Part shown: positions 43,610 to 52,368 of the stretch, one piece after another
Layout of the letters: every line of letters begins with the position of its first letter
Numbering within the stretch: the stretch's first letter is position 1
Program-made: the position numbers and the translations under genes
The notes under the pieces: model-generated
The model's input: only the letters and a program-made list of their open reading frames with translations
What the model was told of the DNA's origin: nothing
Databases searched by the model: none
From: Alistipes dispar
Lineage (GTDB): Bacteria > Bacteroidota > Bacteroidia > Bacteroidales > Rikenellaceae
Length of the DNA: 64,000 nt
Assembly (NCBI RefSeq): GCF_006542685.1
Contig: NZ_AP019736.1
Location: 1,832,001 to 1,896,000, forward strand
Direction: 5' to 3'

Positions 43610-44140
43610 ATGAATAGGAAGAAGATTTTGATGCTTCTGTTCGCCTTCGCGGCGTGCAGTGCGGCCGTTCCGACGGTTTCGGCCCAGGAGAGCGGCTGGT
43701 GGATCGGCGGCCGGGTCGGCTATTGGCACGACAAGGTGGAGGGCGTGACCTCTTCGGGGTTTGCGCTGGCCCCCGAGTTCGGTCACGATTTCAATGCGAA
43801 GTGGAGCCTGGGCGGCGTGCTCGGATTCGACTACCGGAAAACAGGGAATACGAGCGACGAGGTCTTCGTGATCGAACCGTATGCGCGCTACAAGTATTTC
43901 TCCAGGGACCGTTTCACGCTCTTCGTGGACGGCGGGTTCGGTGTCGCTATGGGCGACGGGAGCGGCTGGAAGGTCGGGCTGACGCCCGGGCTGGCGTTTA
44001 GGATTTCGGACCGTTTCAGCCTGCTGACCAGCTTCGGATTCCTCGGCTACAAGAACGACTATTACAACGGAGGGGGCGACGGATTCGGATTCGACTTCAG
44101 GAGTTCCGATCTGCGGTTCGGATTCTTCTACTCCTTCTGA
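43610..44140 (+). CDS. Small outer-membrane beta-barrel protein
   Basis: This 176-aa protein has a Sec signal (cleavage after VSAQ) and amphipathic strands GWWIGGRVGYWHDKV, WSLGGVLGFDYRKTG, FTLFVDGGFGVAMGDG and a C-terminal DLRFGFFYSF with terminal Phe, the outer-membrane insertion signal. It matches the OmpW/OMP_b-brl type of small barrel. The start at 43610 gives a normal signal peptide; the upstream in-frame ATG does not. The ligand is unknown. Confidence 0.85.
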   Translation: MNRKKILMLLFAFAACSAAVPTVSAQESGWWIGGRVGYWHDKVEGVTSSGFALAPEFGHDFNAKWSLGGVLGFDYRKTGNTSDEVFVIEPYARYKYFSRDRFTLFVDGGFGVAMGDGSGWKVGLTPGLAFRISDRFSLLTSFGFLGYKNDYYNGGGDGFGFDFRSSDLRFGFFYSF

Positions 44141-44439
44141 CGACCGGGGCCGATGGCGGACCGGTCGGGAGCTGTATCGAATTGTTGTTTCCGGTCCGTC
44201 GTCGCCCCGCCTTTTTCCGGCCGCCGGTTTGTCGGCCGGATTTTCCCGGGCTGCGCTGCGCCGCCCGGGAGGCTTCGGAATCGTGCGGGCCGGCCGTAGT
44301 GTCTTTGTCGTCACAAGGATAGTGAAAACCGGCCGCACGGTTCTTTTAAGTGAAACTTTCTAAATTGCTATGGTTCCGGATGGCCCGGCCCCGTCCCCGC
44401 GGAGGACGGTCCCGGCGTCCGGATCGGACGAAATCTGTT
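44141..44439. other. Gene-free GC-rich stretch with hairpins
   Basis: About 300 bases between the barrel gene and aqpZ hold no credible gene. A CCCGGG/CCCGGG-armed hairpin lies near 44247-44272, and CCGGCCG-type inverted repeats surround 44300-44340. They may be terminators of the outer-membrane protein genes. No TAnnTTTG box was found for aqpZ. Confidence 0.5.
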
Positions 44440-45132
44440 ATGAAGAGACAATATGTAGCGGAAGCATTGGGCACGATGGTGCTCGTGCTCGCGGGCTGCG
44501 GTGCAGCCGTGTTCAACGGCGGGGCGGCGACGACGGCCGCCGTGCTGACGATCGCCTCGGCGTTCGGTCTTTCGGTCGTGGCGATGGCCTATACGATCGG
44601 CCCGGTTTCGGGCTGTCACATCAATCCGGCGATCACGCTGGGCGTCTGGCTGAGCGGACGGATGAAGAGCGTCGATGCCCTGTGGTACATGGCCGCGCAG
44701 ATCGCGGGCGCAGCAGCGGGTTCCGCGATTCTCTGGGTCGCGGTGCACGGCGGACACGTGGCCCCGGGCGCGACGACGACGGGGGCGAACGCCTTTGCGG
44801 CCGGAAATCTTCTTCCGGCACTGGTCGCCGAGACGTTCTTTACGTTCGTGTTCGTGCTGGTGGCGCTCGGTGCGACCGATGCGAAGCGGGGGGCCGGCGA
44901 TTTCGCCGGACTGGTCATCGGTCTGACGCTCGTGCTGGTCCACATCGTCTGCATCCCGGTTACCGGGACGTCGGTGAATCCGGCGCGTTCGATCGCCCCG
45001 GCTCTGTTCGAGGGCGGCGAGGCGCTGTCGCAGTTGTGGGTGTTCATCGCGGCGCCTTTCGCCGGCGCTGCCCTCGCGGCGGCGGCCTGGAAGGCGTTGT
45101 CGGCCGGCCGGCACGCCGGCGCGGACGCCTGA
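44440..45132 (+). CDS. aqpZ: Aquaporin Z-type water channel
   Basis: This 230-aa protein has six membrane segments and the two half-helix motifs HINPAITLG near 62 and TSVNPARS near 178, both with intact NPA. The short loops and a small residue pattern around the second NPA (His and Arg selectivity positions) fit a water channel rather than a glycerol facilitator. It starts MKRQYVAEALGTMVLVLAGC; the ATG at 44440 is chosen because upstream in-frame residues are Arg/Pro-rich and unlike the family. Confidence 0.93.
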   Translation: MKRQYVAEALGTMVLVLAGCGAAVFNGGAATTAAVLTIASAFGLSVVAMAYTIGPVSGCHINPAITLGVWLSGRMKSVDALWYMAAQIAGAAAGSAILWVAVHGGHVAPGATTTGANAFAAGNLLPALVAETFFTFVFVLVALGATDAKRGAGDFAGLVIGLTLVLVHIVCIPVTGTSVNPARSIAPALFEGGEALSQLWVFIAAPFAGAALAAAAWKALSAGRHAGADA

Positions 45133-45358
45133 TCCTCCGCGCGGAGCCTTCGGCTCATGATACCGAACGGGGACCGCGCCACCGCCGCGGCCCCGTTCCT
45201 TCATGCGAATCCGTTTCTCTCTCCGGATGCGGTTCGCCGTTTTTTCTTCCGTTTTCCCCTTTTGCGGAGCGTTTCGCCGGATCGCGCGGGACCGCCCGGA
45301 GTGTCCGAAAAATTCCGAATGTGTTTCCGAATCGTTTCTTACAGGTGTGAAATTGCCA

Positions 45359-45366
45359 TATTTTTG
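45359..45366 (+). promoter_or_regulatory. -7 box of the tyrosine recombinase gene
   Basis: TATTTTTG, 15 bases before the ATG at 45382. The preceding 225 bases from the aqpZ stop contain no gene. Confidence 0.55.
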
Positions 45367-45381
45367 TGAAAATCCAAGAGT

Positions 45382-46590
45382 ATGGCGAGTGTGAAGTTGT
45401 TGTTGAACAGGGACCGGGCATTGCGGGACGGTTCCTATCCTTTGGTTTTTCAATTGATTCAGAATCGACGGAAACGGTTGATCTATACTTCGTTCAGACT
45501 GTTTCCGGAGGAGTTCGACGCGGTGCGGGGCAAGGTCCTGGGCGGACCGGGTTCGCGGCGCGGCGAGCGGGAAGTGCAGCGGATGAACCGGCAACTGTCG
45601 CAGCAGCGCCGGAGCATCGAATCCCACATCGCGGCCCTTGAGGCGCGCGGGTCGGGGTACAGCGTCGAGGAGATCGTTTTCCGGTATCGGGCCGACCACG
45701 GAGGGCTGGGGCTGCTGCACTATATGGACGTGCAGATCGAACGGCGGCGGCAGGCGGAGCGTTACGGCATGGAGGCGGCCCTGCGGCACACCCGGGCTTC
45801 GCTGGCGGCGTTCATCGGGCTTCGTGCGGTGCGTCTGGCGGACGTGAACGCCCGTTTTGTCCGGGAATACGAAGATTTTCTGCTGCGCCGGGGCGTGAGC
45901 CACAACACGATCTGCTATTACATGCGCAACCTGAAATCCGTCTGGCGGCAGGCCGTGGACGACGGTTGCGTGCCGGCCGGCGTACATCCGTTCGAACATG
46001 TCCGCTCGAAACCCCGGAAAACGGTCAAACGGGCCCTGGACCGGCTTTCGCTGCGACGGATTCACGATGCGGAATTTCCGGCGAATTCCCGCCTGGAGTT
46101 CGCCCGCGATCTGTTCCTGTTCAGCTTTTTCAGCCGCGGAATGCCCTTCGTGGACATCATCTACCTGAAAAAGAGCTCGGTCGGCAACGGCGTAATCAGT
46201 TACCGGCGGCGCAAGACGGGGCAGTGGCTCCATGTCTCGCTGACGCCGCAATTGAAGGCGTTGATCCGCAAGTACGCCAACGAGTCGGAGTATGTCTTCC
46301 CCGTGTTGCAGGGGACCGACGGCCGCGACCTGCACCGGCAGTACCGGCTGGCGCTGGAGCGCGTGAACCGCTACCTGAAGCGCATCGCCCTCGAATGCGG
46401 CGTCTCCGTGCCGCTGACGACCTATGTGGCGCGCCACAGTTGGGCCACGCTGGCCCGGGAGTCGGGAGCCCCGGTCGCGGTGATCAGCGAGGGCCTCGGC
46501 CACACGTCGGAGAAGACGACGCAGATCTACCTCAAGGAGTTCGACCGGCGGATCGTGGACCGCGTCAATGCCGTCGTGTCGAAACTCTGA
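45382..46590 (+). CDS. Bacteroidales tyrosine recombinase (integrase/invertase type)
   Basis: This 402-aa protein has an N-terminal arm-binding domain (MASVKLLLNRDRALRDGSYP), a SAM-like core-binding domain (about 105-215) and a catalytic domain with Arg in FFSRGMPFVDI near 251, Lys in RRRKTGQW near 276, HxxR-type ARHSWAT near 351 and Tyr in GHTSEKTTQIYLKEFD near 373-388. All catalytic residues are present. Proteins of this subgroup in Bacteroidales include DNA invertases that flip promoters of surface genes as well as integrases. There is no adjacent phage or ICE gene, which favours an invertase or relic. It lies between the fimbrial block and the convergent PUL. Confidence 0.88.
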   Translation: MASVKLLLNRDRALRDGSYPLVFQLIQNRRKRLIYTSFRLFPEEFDAVRGKVLGGPGSRRGEREVQRMNRQLSQQRRSIESHIAALEARGSGYSVEEIVFRYRADHGGLGLLHYMDVQIERRRQAERYGMEAALRHTRASLAAFIGLRAVRLADVNARFVREYEDFLLRRGVSHNTICYYMRNLKSVWRQAVDDGCVPAGVHPFEHVRSKPRKTVKRALDRLSLRRIHDAEFPANSRLEFARDLFLFSFFSRGMPFVDIIYLKKSSVGNGVISYRRRKTGQWLHVSLTPQLKALIRKYANESEYVFPVLQGTDGRDLHRQYRLALERVNRYLKRIALECGVSVPLTTYVARHSWATLARESGAPVAVISEGLGHTSEKTTQIYLKEFDRRIVDRVNAVVSKL

Positions 46591-46622
46591 GGCGATCCGG
46601 ACGGCCCGGGGCCCGGGCGGGG

Positions 46623-47720
46623 CTATTCGATCGGTTTCGCCTCCGCCTCCCAGCCCGTGAGCGTCGAGACGTAGGGAATCAGGAGCATCGCCAGTTTGCG
46701 CTGCCCGGTGTAATTGGGATGCGCCGACGATCCCAGGTCGCTGCCGTCGTTGCAATATCCCGGCAGCACGGCCGTGAAGTGCAGGTTCCGTACGACGGCC
46801 GCGCGGCAGATGTCGCGGATGAAGGTGAAGGCCGGCTCCCCGACCCGCGGGGCCACGCAGAGTATCGGCGGGGTATCGCCGTAGGCGTCGCGCAGCGTGC
46901 GGAGGATGCGCGTGTAGGCAGCCGCGAACTCTTCGCGCGAGGGGTGCGGCTCGGTCGAAAAGTCGTTCGATCCCAGGTTTATCACTATGATGTCGGGTCG
47001 GTACGGCGAAGCGGTGAAATTCCAGGCCGGCAAGGGCGACTCGTCGAACGTGTTGCCGAGACGGTCGGCCATCGTATTCTCCGACACGGTGTTCCGGTCG
47101 CCGTAGTTGCGCGCCGCTCCGCGTCCCGAGTGGGCGATGAGCGTGTAGTCGGCGCCGAAGTAGCGGGCTACGATGCAGCCGAACGCCTTGTCGCAGTTTT
47201 CGGTTTCGGGTTCGAAGGGTTCGTCCTTCGAACGGCCTTCGGTCCCGTAGCCGCAGGTCAGCGAGTTGCCGATGAACTCGATGTGGCGTCCGGGCGATGG
47301 CGGTGCGGGGAGCAGCCGTCCGTTCCGTGCGAGTCGGAATGCGTGGAGCGTCGTGCGCCCCTGTTCGCCCTCGGTGCGTTTCTGCATTCGCAGCGTGTGC
47401 TCTCCCTCGCCGAGTCCTTCGGCCAGCACCACGAGGGAATCCGTGCCGAATGTCGCGACGATGCCGGCATCGTGTCCGTCGAGGGTCAGGTTGTAGTAAT
47501 TCCTTTTCGTGTCCGAGACGCGCACGGCCAGCGAACCGCCTGTGAAACGGCATTCGAAATAGGTTCCGCTCCAGTCGAAACTCACGCTGCCGCCGGTCGT
47601 CTCCGTACGTCCCACATACCGGATTTCGGGGGATGCGGCGGGCAGCTCCCCGCTCTCCTCCCGGGCGGGGACGGTGCCGGCGCACAGGAGCGCCAGCACC
47701 GCCAGTGCGGAGAGTCTCAT
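46623..47720 (-). CDS. CE2-like SGNH/GDSL carbohydrate esterase
   Basis: This 365-aa secreted protein (signal MRLSALAVLALLCAGTVPA) has an N-terminal jelly-roll domain (about 30-140, GTYFECRFTGGSLAVRVSDT) and a C-terminal SGNH hydrolase: the nucleophile Ser in IEFIGNSLTCGYG near 153, Gly in HSGRGAARNYG, Asn in INLGSNDFS near 245 and His in GSSAHPNYTG near 332. This two-domain order is that of CE2 deacetylases such as Axe2. It would remove acetyl groups from the glycan handled by the locus. Its start overlaps the upstream gene's stop by four bases. It is the last gene of the PUL. Confidence 0.87.
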   Translation of the reverse strand: MRLSALAVLALLCAGTVPAREESGELPAASPEIRYVGRTETTGGSVSFDWSGTYFECRFTGGSLAVRVSDTKRNYYNLTLDGHDAGIVATFGTDSLVVLAEGLGEGEHTLRMQKRTEGEQGRTTLHAFRLARNGRLLPAPPSPGRHIEFIGNSLTCGYGTEGRSKDEPFEPETENCDKAFGCIVARYFGADYTLIAHSGRGAARNYGDRNTVSENTMADRLGNTFDESPLPAWNFTASPYRPDIIVINLGSNDFSTEPHPSREEFAAAYTRILRTLRDAYGDTPPILCVAPRVGEPAFTFIRDICRAAVVRNLHFTAVLPGYCNDGSDLGSSAHPNYTGQRKLAMLLIPYVSTLTGWEAEAKPIE

Positions 47721-49039
47721 CGTCCCGCCTCCCCGGTTTCGTAGGCCTCCACGGCCCGTTGCAGCGGACCCCACCAGTCGCGGTCGATGATGTGGACGAT
47801 GTCGAAGACCATCAGGCCGTCCGATTCGCGGAGGTTCATCTCCACGGCCCGCTTGAACTGCGTCGTGTCGCGCTTGTAGTCTTCGACGTACATGCCGCCG
47901 TAGAAGGGCTTGCCGTGCAGCAGCCGGCGCGAGTAGCGGCAGCCGCCCTCGACGCAGAGGTGGTCGCCCTTCGAAACCTCGCTGTCGGTCTCGTTGCGGT
48001 GCAGGCCGTTGCTGCTGCGGTATTCGTCGATCGTGACGTTCCAGTAGTAGTTGCCGTTGGTGTAGATGTCCAGCAGCTCGGCATATCCGTAATTCCTGTA
48101 TTCGGGCGTGGCCCATGCGTACTCCTGCGAGGGATCGTATTCCCGGCTGGCCCAGTTCACCCCCACTTCGAAATAGGAGGGATACCATGCGCCCGTGTAG
48201 GCGCCGAACTTCAGCCCGGGTTTCACGGCTTTCAGCTCCTCGCGGGTGCGAGCGAAGAAGCCGTGGATGACCGAGGCGCGCCACTCGATCCACTTTTTGA
48301 ACCAGGGGCCGTCCGTGCGTTTCCAGCCGCCGGCGCCGTCTTCCTCCCATGCGTAGATGTCCTCGGGAAACCGTTCCAGCTTTCGGCCGATGTACCGTTC
48401 GAAGGCTTCGCGCGAGAAATCCGAGAAATCGGACTGGATGTTGTCGTAACGGGCGCGGTCGAGCAGGATGCCGTCGAGGTCGTACTTCCGGGCTGCCTCC
48501 TTGAAGAGGGCGATCTCGTGTTCCTGCACCTCCGGGAGCGCCGGATTGACGAAGAGCACCTTCTTGCCGGGAATCTCCAGTTGCGGTACGAGCCCCCTGC
48601 CCGGCAGGTAGTTCACCGCCTGCCATTCGGGACGGCCGTCGTATAGGAGGCCGCGGCGGAAGACGCCGTTGCCTTCGGCGAAGGTGTTGAACGAGCCGTA
48701 GATTTCCATGCCGGAAGCATGCGCGGCGTCGGTGAAGGTGCCGATGAAGTCGAAGTCGGGGCGTCTGACGCCCTTCCATTCCTTGAGCCGGGGAGCGTAT
48801 TCGCTGGGGTAAACCACTTCGCTCGAAGTGCCCTTGATGTCGAGCACCAGCGCCGTCATGCCGGCCTCCCGGCATTTCCGGACGTAGTGGCGGATCGAGT
48901 CGGGGTAGCTGAAACGCTCCCAGTTGGCTGAACAGTCCAGCCACATGAGTTTGGGTTTCACGGGGGCGGATGCGCTCCGGCATCCGGCGGCTCCCGCCGC
49001 GGCGAAAGCCAGCAGGAGTACGGTTGCGAGTTTTTTCAT
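47717..49039 (-). CDS. GHL10-like glycoside hydrolase lipoprotein, paralogue A
   Basis: This 440-aa lipoprotein (Cys20, GAAGC) carries a TIM-barrel glycosidase-like domain of the GHL10/DUF187 type: KLMWLDCSANWERFSYPDS near 30, TALVLDIKGTSSEVVYPSEY near 60, DGILLDRARYDNIQSDFSDF near 190 and YTGAWYPSYFEVGVNWASR near 285. It is closely related to the proteins at 54674 and 62728. Acidic residues on the barrel strands (D in LLDRARYDN) are candidates for catalysis. Activity of this family is not established. It is cotranslated with the esterase. Confidence 0.78.
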   Translation of the reverse strand: MKKLATVLLLAFAAAGAAGCRSASAPVKPKLMWLDCSANWERFSYPDSIRHYVRKCREAGMTALVLDIKGTSSEVVYPSEYAPRLKEWKGVRRPDFDFIGTFTDAAHASGMEIYGSFNTFAEGNGVFRRGLLYDGRPEWQAVNYLPGRGLVPQLEIPGKKVLFVNPALPEVQEHEIALFKEAARKYDLDGILLDRARYDNIQSDFSDFSREAFERYIGRKLERFPEDIYAWEEDGAGGWKRTDGPWFKKWIEWRASVIHGFFARTREELKAVKPGLKFGAYTGAWYPSYFEVGVNWASREYDPSQEYAWATPEYRNYGYAELLDIYTNGNYYWNVTIDEYRSSNGLHRNETDSEVSKGDHLCVEGGCRYSRRLLHGKPFYGGMYVEDYKRDTTQFKRAVEMNLRESDGLMVFDIVHIIDRDWWGPLQRAVEAYETGEAGR

Positions 49040-50904
49040 TGCGGGTTCTCGTTTGTTGCGTGTATATAGTTTCCGTATATGTCGATCCCGACCGAGCGGA
49101 ACGGGTCAGCCAGGGCGTCGATGATCAGTGCGCATTCGATGCGCGTGAGGGGCCTTGCGGCATCGTAATCCGCGAGCAGCCCGGCAGCTTTCTCGTGCAC
49201 CGCGGCGGCCGTATCTTTTCCAAGGGCCTCGGAAAGCATCGCGGCCAGCCGCGTGCCGTTCACGGCCGCCGGGTCCGCCGATTCGGCCACCGCGGGGTAA
49301 ACAGCATGCAGTCCGCAGCGCAGCTCCGCCTCCGAAACGTGTTTTCCGGCGTCGAACCACGTCTGGTTCGACCATCCCACGTTCGCACCGCGTCCGCGCA
49401 GAATACCCGTCACCCCGATGCGCTGCATGGCCTTGAAGCGCGGGTCGGTCGAGGGCATGTCGAGGTACGGCAGCAGGTAGCCTCCGTCGTCGAGAATCAC
49501 CTCCTGCACCCTGCGGACCGGGACCTCCGAAGGTTCGCAGCCATCCGCCGCGGCCAGTGCGGCCAGCGCTCCGGCCGCCTGTCCGATCTGCAACACCACG
49601 GGCTGCAGGCGCGTGGAGCCGTTCACCAGGTTGGTCACCGAGATGGATTTCTCGGCCACGATCAGCCCCGGCTGCGACGCGGGCAGCATCACGCCCAGCG
49701 GCACGCCGTACGAGGGCACGGGATGGAAATAGAGGTTCGGCAGCGAACTCCACTCCGGATAGCGCGTGTGGTGCTGGTCGATGGGGTAGTCGCCCACGCC
49801 GATCGCCGTGCGGTAGAGCGTGTTGGCGTAGGGGTCGGTGATGTCGTTGAGCGTGAAGCGCACCAGTCCGTGAATGCGCCGCGATTCGCGGTGGTAGGGA
49901 TAGAACGGCAGACGGTCCCCGGTGGGGAACTCGTCGTCGGCAAGGCCCAGCGTGCGGAATCCCAGTTCGGTCTGGAGGAAATGGACGAAGCACAGCGTGT
50001 GGTTTTTCGCCCGCCGGACGGCTTCGGCACGCTCCGCGGCATCCATGTCGATCATGTTCACGTAGTAGTCGTTGCCCTCGATCGGCCAGTTTATCATGTA
50101 TTTCCCGCCGGGGAGTTTCCCGTAGGTAATCATCTTTTCCCGGGGCCACATGCGGTCCGGCTCCTTGGGTGAGACGCAGAGCGGGTTGATGCAGCAGCAG
50201 GCGAACAGCGCGGAGTCGTAGCCTTCGGGACGCGGAATCGTGACGTCGCGCCCGTAATCCTTCAGCACGGCCACGTAGGTCAGGTCCTGCACGATGTCGT
50301 TCGGGGCTTCGAGCGCCTCCTTCTCGCCGGTCTCCGACGTGGCATCCATGCCCACATCATAGGGTACGTCCAGCTCCCGGGCCACGTCGCCCAGTTCGGT
50401 GGCGTCGATCAGCACGCGGGCCGCGATGCGCTCGCGTTTCCCGCCGCACTCGATCTCCAGATGCCACACCCCGTCGCGGCGGTCGAATCCGGCGGCCGTC
50501 GTGCGGTAGCGCACTTCGAGGTTCGGCTCGCGCGCCGCCATGCGTTTGAACAGGCTGTCGCCCACCGAGGGCTCGAACAGTATGTTGCTCACCCACCCCG
50601 TCCGGAGCGCTTCCGGGCCGCCGTAGTGCCGCTCCAGTTCGCTCCGGAATTCGTCCCAGATGCCGCCGCGCAGGGCGTAGTTGCCGTCCGTGGCGCTCAC
50701 GCCCGCCGAGGTGAGCATGCCGCCCAGCCAGTCGAACTCCTCGACGAGGAGTGTCCGCGCCCCGAGGCGCGCCGACTGAAGGCCCGCGGCCGCCCCGCTC
50801 GTCCCGCCGCCCACGATCACCACGTCGTAGCGTGCGGGGGCGTTGCAGGACAGGAGAAACAGGGCGGCTGTCAATGACAGGTACTTCGTTCGTAATGTTT
50901 TCAT
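49036..50904 (-). CDS. Secreted FAD-dependent oxidoreductase (FAD_oxidored family)
   Basis: This 622-aa protein has a lipoprotein-type signal (FLLSC, Cys20) followed by YDVVIVGGGTSGAAAGLQSA near 26-45, the FAD Rossmann motif, EEFDWLGGMLTSAGVSATDG near 54-73, and VLIDATELGDVAREL near 163. A C-terminal helical part (about 495-620) resembles an SLH-like or EF-type appendage seen in this family. Homologues recur in PULs next to glycosidases, and oxidation of sugar hydroxyls is suspected. Its stop overlaps the start of paralogue A by four bases. Confidence 0.83.
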   Translation of the reverse strand: MKTLRTKYLSLTAALFLLSCNAPARYDVVIVGGGTSGAAAGLQSARLGARTLLVEEFDWLGGMLTSAGVSATDGNYALRGGIWDEFRSELERHYGGPEALRTGWVSNILFEPSVGDSLFKRMAAREPNLEVRYRTTAAGFDRRDGVWHLEIECGGKRERIAARVLIDATELGDVARELDVPYDVGMDATSETGEKEALEAPNDIVQDLTYVAVLKDYGRDVTIPRPEGYDSALFACCCINPLCVSPKEPDRMWPREKMITYGKLPGGKYMINWPIEGNDYYVNMIDMDAAERAEAVRRAKNHTLCFVHFLQTELGFRTLGLADDEFPTGDRLPFYPYHRESRRIHGLVRFTLNDITDPYANTLYRTAIGVGDYPIDQHHTRYPEWSSLPNLYFHPVPSYGVPLGVMLPASQPGLIVAEKSISVTNLVNGSTRLQPVVLQIGQAAGALAALAAADGCEPSEVPVRRVQEVILDDGGYLLPYLDMPSTDPRFKAMQRIGVTGILRGRGANVGWSNQTWFDAGKHVSEAELRCGLHAVYPAVAESADPAAVNGTRLAAMLSEALGKDTAAAVHEKAAGLLADYDAARPLTRIECALIIDALADPFRSVGIDIYGNYIHATNENPQ

Positions 50905-50923
50905 GTGTCGTGTCTTTGCCGGT

Positions 50924-52354
50924 TTATTTCAGATCGAGTGCCGCCGTGCTCCTGCGGCCGAAACGGTCGGTCGCCGAGACTTCGACCCGCGAGGCCCCTT
51001 CGGGCAGCGGAACCCGGTAGTAGTGGTCCGATTCGGAGGGAGCGATCCATTTGTGCTCCAGCCGGTCGGGGTCGGAGTAGAGCCGTGCCGCTTCCGGGTC
51101 GTATGCCCGGAACCGTTCGGCAGGGCCGCACGGCCTGCCGTCGATTTCGAACTCCACCCGCCAGGCCGGGTCGCTGGCCCAGATATTGGCTGCGGCATAC
51201 TCCTCGAACTGCGGGCATTCGCGCCCGTCGTACAGTTTTATCTGGTAGTCGGCCGGGTGTCCCGTCGATTTGTAGTACCATTCGATGCGGTCGCCGTCCA
51301 CTTCGTAGATGCCGTATCCGGCCGGGGTGCCGTCGGTGCAGAGCGATCCCTGCCACCATGCGCCGCTCAGGGCGGGCGTCACGTGTTCGTACAGGCCGGG
51401 AGCGATCGGCTGGTTGCAGGTCGTGTGCGTATGGCCCGAGACGATATGTGCCCGGAAGGGTTTCAGCAGTTCGTAGAGCGCCCGGTGGTTCGCCATCGTC
51501 AGGGAGGCGTTGTCGTAGCTGAACTGCTTGCGGTCCGCCTCTTCGCAGGTCGAGGGGATGTGCAGGCAGACGACCACCGTGGAGCCGGGGCGCACGGAAG
51601 CGAGGTCCTTCTCCAGCCAGCGCAGTTGCCGCTCGTCGAGATAGCCGATGTAGAAATACTCGCGTCCGATGTAGAAATTGTCGTTGAGCGCTACGTAATG
51701 GATGCGGCCGACGTCGAACGAATAGTAGGTCGGACCGTACGTATCTTCGAATTTCGTGAAGGAGGTTTCGTGGGACCGGCCGTAGAGCGTCATGTCGTGA
51801 TTGCCGATCACGTTGCGGAAGACGAGTCCCGTCCGGGCCATCACGTCGTTGTACTCGCCGTAGAGCGAGTGGTCCAGGTGCACGATGTCGCCGCAGCAGA
51901 TTCCGTGGAACGGCAGGCCGCCGTAGCCGCGGACCGTGGCTGCGATGTCGTCGGCCGCCTCGGCCAGTTGCGGGAACTCTTTCCGGGCGTATATCTGCGG
52001 GTCGGCGATGACGATGAACCCGTGGCGCGTATCGTCGCCCGGGCGGCGCAGCAGCCGGAAGTCGCAGGTCCCGCCTCCGGACGGCAGCGGCCGGAAAAAG
52101 CGTACGACGCCCTCTTCCGTCGGGGCGTCGTACCCCGCCGGCACGCAGACGAAGACGAACCGGCTTTGCGCATCGGCTTCCAGCGTGTAATATCCCTTTT
52201 CGTCGGTCCGGGCGAATCCGTCGCCGTCGGAGATCCGGACGTTCGCCACGCCCCGGCCGTCGCAGACGACGCGTCCTTTGACCGTAACCGTGCCCGCAGC
52301 CCATGCGCAGGCGCTCCAGAGCGATAACAGGATCGCGAATAACGTTCGTTTCAT
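50924..52354 (-). CDS. Calcineurin-like phosphoesterase with flanking beta domains
   Basis: This 476-aa secreted protein (signal ends WSACAWA) has an N-terminal carboxypeptidase-regulatory-like domain (about 22-105), a metallophosphatase core with IVIADPQIY near 114, CCGDIVHLDHS near 155, NVIGNHDM near 183 and HIVSGHTHT near 308, and a C-terminal domain (about 320-476). The D-H, GD, GNHD and GHxH motifs are complete. The three-part order matches the MetallophosN/metallophosC family of Bacteroidetes. It would remove phosphate from glycan fragments. The start at 52354 provides the signal peptide; longer frames do not. Confidence 0.88.
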   Translation of the reverse strand: MKRTLFAILLSLWSACAWAAGTVTVKGRVVCDGRGVANVRISDGDGFARTDEKGYYTLEADAQSRFVFVCVPAGYDAPTEEGVVRFFRPLPSGGGTCDFRLLRRPGDDTRHGFIVIADPQIYARKEFPQLAEAADDIAATVRGYGGLPFHGICCGDIVHLDHSLYGEYNDVMARTGLVFRNVIGNHDMTLYGRSHETSFTKFEDTYGPTYYSFDVGRIHYVALNDNFYIGREYFYIGYLDERQLRWLEKDLASVRPGSTVVVCLHIPSTCEEADRKQFSYDNASLTMANHRALYELLKPFRAHIVSGHTHTTCNQPIAPGLYEHVTPALSGAWWQGSLCTDGTPAGYGIYEVDGDRIEWYYKSTGHPADYQIKLYDGRECPQFEEYAAANIWASDPAWRVEFEIDGRPCGPAERFRAYDPEAARLYSDPDRLEHKWIAPSESDHYYRVPLPEGASRVEVSATDRFGRRSTAALDLK

Positions 52355-52368
52355 CTTTTCGGTCGGTT

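Noticed and set aside
44368..47685. Minus-strand frame of 1105 codons across aqpZ and the recombinase
   Set aside because: It spans several well-supported genes on the other strand and an intergenic region, with no recognisable domain.
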